DNA of 36,918 bases from contig CALVUG010000010.1 in NCBI GenBank assembly GCA_944363535.1, positions 1 through 36,918 of the forward strand, in the 5' to 3' direction. The notes beneath the pieces are model-generated. The model worked only from the letters and a program-made list of their open reading frames with translations, was not told the origin of the DNA and ran no database searches. Shown here in pieces: positions 34,018-36,918 of this stretch. Numbering within the stretch: the stretch's first letter is position 1; every line of letters starts with the position of its first letter. The position numbers and the translations under genes were made by a program. The stretch comes from an uncultured Bacilli bacterium. GTDB taxonomy: Bacteria; Bacillota_I; Bacilli_A; RFN20; CAG-826.

Positions 34018-34070
34018 ATTCTCTCATTTTTAAAAGATTTCTCGTAAAATATTGTGCCAAATGAGAGAAA
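34018..34070. repeat. Left 53-bp direct repeat flanking fic
   Basis: Aligns without gaps to 35111-35163 at a constant offset of 1093 bases, 42 of 53 positions identical. Perfectly kept blocks are ATTCTCTCAT, TTTCTCGTAAA and ATGAGAGAAA. It abuts the fic stop codon. On the minus strand it ends with ATGAGAGAA, the same three codons that open fic, which here lead into a 25-codon frame (34027 down to 33950) unlike Fic. Confidence 0.85.
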
Positions 34071-35120
34071 CTATAATTTCACTATATAATATGTTGTTTT
34101 ACCAGAACCTTGTTTTTCAAGTTTTCTTTCTTCTACCATTTTAGCCATTGCTTTTTCAATAGCGCTAATAGATAAACTTGGACATAATTCCGCAATATCA
34201 GATTTTGTAATTTTGCCAATTTTTTGCTTAATTGCATTATCAACTAGTTCATATGCAGACATTTTTTTAGATATTAGTTTTACTCTTTGTTCAAAATCAT
34301 CATAGGCCATCTCAATAATGCTTAGTAAATATTTAACAAATGGAGTCGGATCATCATTTCCTTCGTGCCATCCATGCTGAGAATCGAACAAGGCATCATA
34401 ATATAAATCTTTTATCTTCGATATTTTTGCTTCTAAAGAAATATATTTTCCAACATAATATCCAGATTTATATAAAAGTAAAGTTGTAAGTAGCCTAGAC
34501 ATTCTTCCGTTACCATCATTAAATGGATGTATGCATAAAAAATCATGAATAAAAATCGGGATTAAAATAAGTGAATCAACATCTTTTCTTTCTATCGCCT
34601 TATTATATTCATCGCATAAATTTTTAATTGCGATAGGGGTTTCAAATGGTGAAAGCGGGGTAAATAAAATATAACTATTACCTTTTTCATCCGTTGCGCT
34701 TATATAATTTTGGACATTTTTAAATTTCCCACCATCATTAACTTCGTCATTATGAGAACATAAAATAGAATGTAATTGTAAAATATAATTAGGCGTTAAT
34801 GGAATGTATTCAAAACTATCGTGAATAGTTGATAATGTATCTCTATAGCCAGCAATTTCTTTTTCATTTCTATTTTTTGGAGTAGTTTTTTCGTATACAA
34901 GTTGTTTTAATCTTGAATCAGTTGTTCTAATTCCTTCTATTGCATTACTAGCATCAGTACTTTGTATTTTAGCAATTTCAACTAATCTATTTAAATCAGC
35001 AGGTTTTTGAGCCAAATATAGCTCTTGTTTTCCCTTTGCTTCGTGAATATTTGCTACCTTAAGAAGTATTTCATTATTCCAAGATATATATTTTAGTTTA
35101 CTATAATCAAATTCTCTCAT
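34071..35120 (-). CDS. fic: Fic domain AMPylase with N-terminal inhibitory motif and C-terminal winged helix
   Basis: Fic proteins transfer AMP (or other phosphate-linked groups) from nucleotides to hydroxyl groups of target proteins. The full active motif HPFNDGNGRMSR is at 198-209, so the enzyme should be active. An inhibitory helix motif S-x3-E-G (SNAIEG, 58-63) sits in the N-terminal part, as in class II Fic proteins, whose glutamate blocks the ATP site. The C-terminal region (about 285-349) looks like a winged helix and may bind DNA. The gene has few CG words and more A/T-ending codons than its neighbours, and 53-bp repeats bracket it, which suggests acquisition. No separate antitoxin gene is present. 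AAGAGG lies 5 bases before the ATG. Confidence 0.93.
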   Translation of the reverse strand: MREFDYSKLKYISWNNEILLKVANIHEAKGKQELYLAQKPADLNRLVEIAKIQSTDASNAIEGIRTTDSRLKQLVYEKTTPKNRNEKEIAGYRDTLSTIHDSFEYIPLTPNYILQLHSILCSHNDEVNDGGKFKNVQNYISATDEKGNSYILFTPLSPFETPIAIKNLCDEYNKAIERKDVDSLILIPIFIHDFLCIHPFNDGNGRMSRLLTTLLLYKSGYYVGKYISLEAKISKIKDLYYDALFDSQHGWHEGNDDPTPFVKYLLSIIEMAYDDFEQRVKLISKKMSAYELVDNAIKQKIGKITKSDIAELCPSLSISAIEKAMAKMVEERKLEKQGSGKTTYYIVKL

Positions 35121-35163
35121 ATTTAACCTCTTTCTCGTAAATTATAGCATAAAATGAGAGAAA
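35111..35163. repeat. Right 53-bp direct repeat holding the fic promoter and start
   Basis: Partner of 34018-34070. On the minus strand it contains, in order, TTTCTCTCAT, the extended -10 TGCTATAAT, TTTACGAGAAA, the Shine-Dalgarno AAGAGG and the first three fic codons. Three TTCTC-type boxes, two as inverted copies, surround the -10, so it also looks like an operator. Confidence 0.85.
35141..35149 (-). promoter_or_regulatory. fic promoter (extended -10)
   Basis: TGCTATAAT on the minus strand, an extended -10 with no good -35. Predicted start near 35134, giving a 13-base leader with AAGAGG. It lies between inverted TTTCTC/GAGAAA boxes, which suits repression by a protein bound across it, perhaps Fic's own winged helix. 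Confidence 0.6.
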
Positions 35164-35296
35164 AACTAATAATTATGAATAAAAGACATCACTTCGCATC
35201 ATTTTCATACGCTAGATGAATATCAAAATTAAAAATGCTCAATTTCTCGAGTATATATAATTCAATTTAATACGAAGTATCAAAATAAATCACTAA

Positions 35297-35381
35297 TGGT
35301 GCAGCTAGCAGGACTTGAACCTGTACGAGTTGCCTCACTAGATCCTAAGTCTAGCGCGTCTGCCAATTCCGCCATAGCTGC
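35297..35381 (-). tRNA. tRNA-Leu (anticodon UAG)
   Basis: Acceptor stem GCAGCTA/TAGCTGC; anticodon stem CTAGA/TCTAG with loop CTTAGGA giving UAG; long variable arm (class II tRNA); T-loop GTTCAAG. The 3' CCA is encoded. It is the last of four tRNAs and borders the accessory fic region. Confidence 0.95.
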
Positions 35382-35396
35382 ATATAAATATCAATA

Positions 35397-35472
35397 TGGT
35401 GCCGTCTAGAGGACTCGAACCTCCAACCTATTGATTACAAATCAATTGCACTGCCAATTGTGCTAAGACGGC
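35397..35472 (-). tRNA. tRNA-Thr (anticodon UGU)
   Basis: Acceptor GCCGTCT/AGACGGC; anticodon stem ATTGA/TCAAT with loop TTTGTAA giving UGU; T-arm with GTTCGAG. CCA is encoded. 76 bases. Confidence 0.95.
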
Positions 35473-35479
35473 ATCTTTC

Positions 35480-35555
35480 TGGTGGATACTATAGGGATCG
35501 AACCTACGACCTCTTCCGTGTGAAGGAAACGCTCTCCCAACTGAGCTAAGTATCC
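35480..35555 (-). tRNA. tRNA-Val (anticodon CAC)
   Basis: Acceptor GGATACT/AGTATCC; D-stem GCTC/GAGC; anticodon stem TTTCC/GGAAG (one U-G) with loop TTCACAC giving CAC; T-arm GTAGG-TTCGATC-CCTAT. CCA is encoded. The CAC anticodon reads only GUG and is an uncommon extra valine tRNA in low-GC genomes of this kind. Confidence 0.9.
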
Positions 35556-35568
35556 ATTTAAGAATAAA

Positions 35569-35586
35569 GCCCCTGTCATCAGGGGC
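35569..35586 (-). terminator. Hairpin between tRNA-Ile and tRNA-Val
   Basis: Perfect stem GCCCCTG/CAGGGGC around a 4-base loop. On the minus strand it is followed by TTTATTC, a weak U-tract, so it could be a partial terminator or a processing stem within the tRNA transcript. Confidence 0.5.
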
Positions 35587-35601
35587 CTAAGTCTTCGACA
35601 T

Positions 35602-35678
<77 letters not shown>

Positions 35679-35697
35679 ATATCGCTGACGATTTAGT

Positions 35698-35727
35698 ATT
35701 ATAAGGCTAAACAAAACTAAATTGCAA
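35698..35727 (-). promoter_or_regulatory. tRNA cluster promoter
   Basis: Minus strand TTGCAA (35722-35727), 18-base spacer, TATAAT (35698-35703), between the rpsI terminator and tRNA-Ile. Confidence 0.7.
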
Positions 35728-35728
35728 C

Positions 35729-35757
35729 AAAAAAAGCCACCAGTTTTCGCTGATGGC
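35729..35757 (-). terminator. Terminator after rpsI
   Basis: Minus strand GCCATCAG, 6-base loop CGAAAA, CTGGTGGC, then seven T. An 8-bp stem with one G-U pair. Confidence 0.93.
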
Positions 35758-35779
35758 AAATTGATGTAAAAATAATTGA

Positions 35780-36178
35780 TTAACGTTTGACGAATTGTGG
35801 TGCGCGTCTTGCAGCTTTAAGACCGTATTTCTTACGCTCTTTCGCACGGCTATCACGAGTTAATAAGCCATGATCTTTTAAGACTTTACGATCGACGCCA
35901 GCTTCGAGCAACGCTCTTGCGATACCAAGACGTAATGCGCCAGTTTGTCCACTGAAGCCACCACCTTGCACATGAGCATTGACATCGAACTTATCAGCGT
36001 TTCCACTCACTTCCAATGGTTGTCTTAAATCCATTACTAGAGTGTCATGCGGCATGTAAGTATTGACATCCACATCGTTTACGATAATTTTACCTTTACC
36101 AGGAGTAAGATAAACACGAGCAATGGACGATTTACGACGTCCTGTTCCGTAATATTGTACAGTTTCTTTCTTTGCCAT
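35780..36178 (-). CDS. rpsI: 30S ribosomal protein S9
   Basis: Small-subunit protein whose C-terminal tail reaches the P-site tRNA. The 132-residue protein has [16 protein letters not shown] near the start, [19 protein letters not shown] in the middle (72-90), and the basic [25 protein letters not shown] tail ending in the conserved KR. GGAG lies upstream of the ATG. It follows rplM by 10 bases, the universal L13-S9 pair. Confidence 0.98.
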   Translation of the reverse strand: MAKKETVQYYGTGRRKSSIARVYLTPGKGKIIVNDVDVNTYMPHDTLVMDLRQPLEVSGNADKFDVNAHVQGGGFSGQTGALRLGIARALLEAGVDRKVLKDHGLLTRDSRAKERKKYGLKAARRAPQFVKR

Positions 36179-36188
36179 ACTTTACTCC

Positions 36189-36629
36189 TTACTTCACCAC
36201 TTCGAGCACGACTGGTTTTTGTGCTTCGTGATGATGTTCATTACCCGCATAGACGAAAAGTTTTTTCAAAATCTTTCGACCAAGTGGGCCTTTGGGCAAC
36301 ATTCCCCAGACGGAACGTTCGATCATTTCCTCTGGATAACGTTCGACCATATCTTTCGCACTTCTAGTGCGTAAGCCACCGGAATAACCGGAGACATTGT
36401 AATACTTCTTTTGAAGAAGTTTGTTACCAGTTAAGGCAACTTTTTTTGCATTGATGACGATGACGTAATCACCGCAATCAACATTGGGAGTGTACGTGGG
36501 TTTATTTTTACCCATTAACACAATGGCTACTTCCGAAGCGAGTCGACCTAATGGTTTATCAGTTGCATCGACGACATACCAAGTACGTTTGACTTCGCGT
36601 GGTTTCGCTAACGTAGTTTGACGTTGCAT
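36189..36629 (-). CDS. rplM: 50S ribosomal protein L13
   Basis: Early-assembling large-subunit protein. Contains [17 protein letters not shown], then [22 protein letters not shown], and [11 protein letters not shown] with [14 protein letters not shown] chose the ATG at 36629, with AGGAGG 8 bases upstream, giving 146 residues; in-frame codons further upstream add seven residues that include the Shine-Dalgarno region. A consensus promoter and a structured leader precede it. Confidence 0.97.
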   Translation of the reverse strand: MQRQTTLAKPREVKRTWYVVDATDKPLGRLASEVAIVLMGKNKPTYTPNVDCGDYVIVINAKKVALTGNKLLQKKYYNVSGYSGGLRTRSAKDMVERYPEEMIERSVWGMLPKGPLGRKILKKLFVYAGNEHHHEAQKPVVLEVVK

Positions 36630-36693
36630 AATTTTGACCTCCTGAACCAAACTGTATTCTTACCGGGACTACAATTTAGGCAGTTAAGTGCCA
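36630..36693 (-). promoter_or_regulatory. rplM-rpsI 5' leader, candidate L13 autoregulatory element
   Basis: The predicted mRNA leader is about 64 bases. It starts with a GGCA/TGCC stem-loop (36679-36692) and holds a second TGTA...TACA pairing around GTCCCGGTAAGAA, then AGGAGG. Bacillota are known to have L13 leaders upstream of rplM; I could not match the published consensus from memory, so the assignment rests on position and structure. Confidence 0.45.
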
Positions 36694-36699
36694 CGTATA

Positions 36700-36728
36700 A
36701 ATATACATATTTAAGTTCGACCTGTCAA
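36700..36728 (-). promoter_or_regulatory. rplM-rpsI promoter
   Basis: Minus strand TTGACA (36723-36728), 17-base spacer, TATATT (36700-36705). A strong promoter, as expected for ribosomal protein genes. Confidence 0.88.
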
Positions 36729-36841
36729 AAGAAAAATCAACGATTTTCTTTTTTAGGATGTTTTTAAGGCAATAAAAAATGTGTGAAACATATATTTATC
36801 ACTTTTATTTAATTTATTTTATTTTTGATATAATTAATATG

Positions 36842-36918
36842 TCTCATTAATAATATATGTATCCAAGGGATGCATTATTGACTGACCCCTAGGGGTCGCT
36901 TTTTCTTCCTTGGTAAAA
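36842..36918. repeat. Right copy of 77-bp inverted terminal repeat
   Basis: Exact reverse complement of bases 1-77. Reading outward it starts TCTCATTAATAATATATG and ends with the palindrome and T-run. The 110 bases between it and the rplM promoter (36730-36841) are AT-rich with no gene seen. Confidence 0.95.
36884..36904 (+). terminator. Palindromic terminator inside right terminal repeat
   Basis: GACCCCTAGGGGTC followed by GCTTTTTC on the plus strand. Unlike the left copy there is no upstream gene for it to end, so it may close a short transcript starting at the repeat edge or belong to the repeat itself. Confidence 0.5.

Noticed and set aside
35154-35219. Short plus-strand frame starting with ATGAGAGAA beside the fic promoter
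   Set aside because: About 21 codons, no Shine-Dalgarno, and explained by the inverted boxes of the repeat.
36860-36895. Eleven-codon frame in the terminal repeat (ATG at the TATATG, ending in the palindrome's TAG)
   Set aside because: No Shine-Dalgarno, too short, and it overlaps the terminator hairpin; chance is sufficient.

Overview
The window is low-GC DNA with standard stop codons (TGA ends mnmG, sufU and the first ABC exporter gene). Its gene order is typical of Bacillota: cmk-der-gpsA-hup, sufCDSUB, mnmG-rsmG-parA-parB and rplM-rpsI. HrcA/CIRCE control, an FMN riboswitch on ribU, SufU rather than IscU, and small gene sizes point to a reduced-genome member of the Bacilli/Erysipelotrichia/RF39 side of the phylum. 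That placement is inferred from synteny and style, not from a marker-gene tree. Core genes are rich in CG-containing words; the fic region is not.

Layout. 1-77 and 36842-36918 are a perfect 77-bp inverted terminal repeat. 96-4506 (minus strand) holds a short CCA-adding enzyme, HU, GpsA, Der, Cmk and a small membrane protein. 4635-6718 holds a ferredoxin, the FMN-riboswitch-controlled riboflavin transporter RibU, a 101-residue unknown, and an Hsp20 gene with two CIRCE operators. 6734-15584 (minus) is one nearly gapless run, sufC-D-S-U-B-mnmG-rsmG-parA-parB, joining Fe-S assembly, tRNA/rRNA modification and chromosome partition. 15770-19289 (plus) encodes two large secreted lipoproteins, the first with a parvulin-like domain. 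19393-24814 holds a HIT protein facing a minus-strand set: YhaM-like nuclease, RecX, GT4 glycosyltransferase, flippase-like protein and a membrane protein. 24899-28623 is a heterodimeric ABC exporter. 28620-33581 holds membrane and lipid-type genes: a small membrane protein, a metallophosphoesterase, an alpha/beta hydrolase, and a DUF1624 acyltransferase coupled to an acyl-CoA synthetase-like enzyme. 33582-35296 is an AT-rich accessory patch with an IS66-like transposase tail and a Fic gene bracketed by 53-bp imperfect direct repeats. 35297-36629 holds four tRNAs (Leu, Thr, Val, Ile) and rpsI-rplM.

Regulation can be read unusually well: FMN riboswitch plus terminator, two CIRCE sites, several canonical promoters, many hairpin terminators, and a set of genes whose -10 box lies only 6-8 nt before the ATG, suggesting leaderless mRNAs. 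The most notable findings are the repeat-bracketed Fic cassette, the leaderless gene class, the overlap of terminator, Shine-Dalgarno and start codon at ribU, the shortened CCA enzyme beside tRNA genes that all encode CCA, and the terminal inverted repeat, whose 77-bp length matches a common assembler k-mer and so probably marks entry into a longer genomic repeat.
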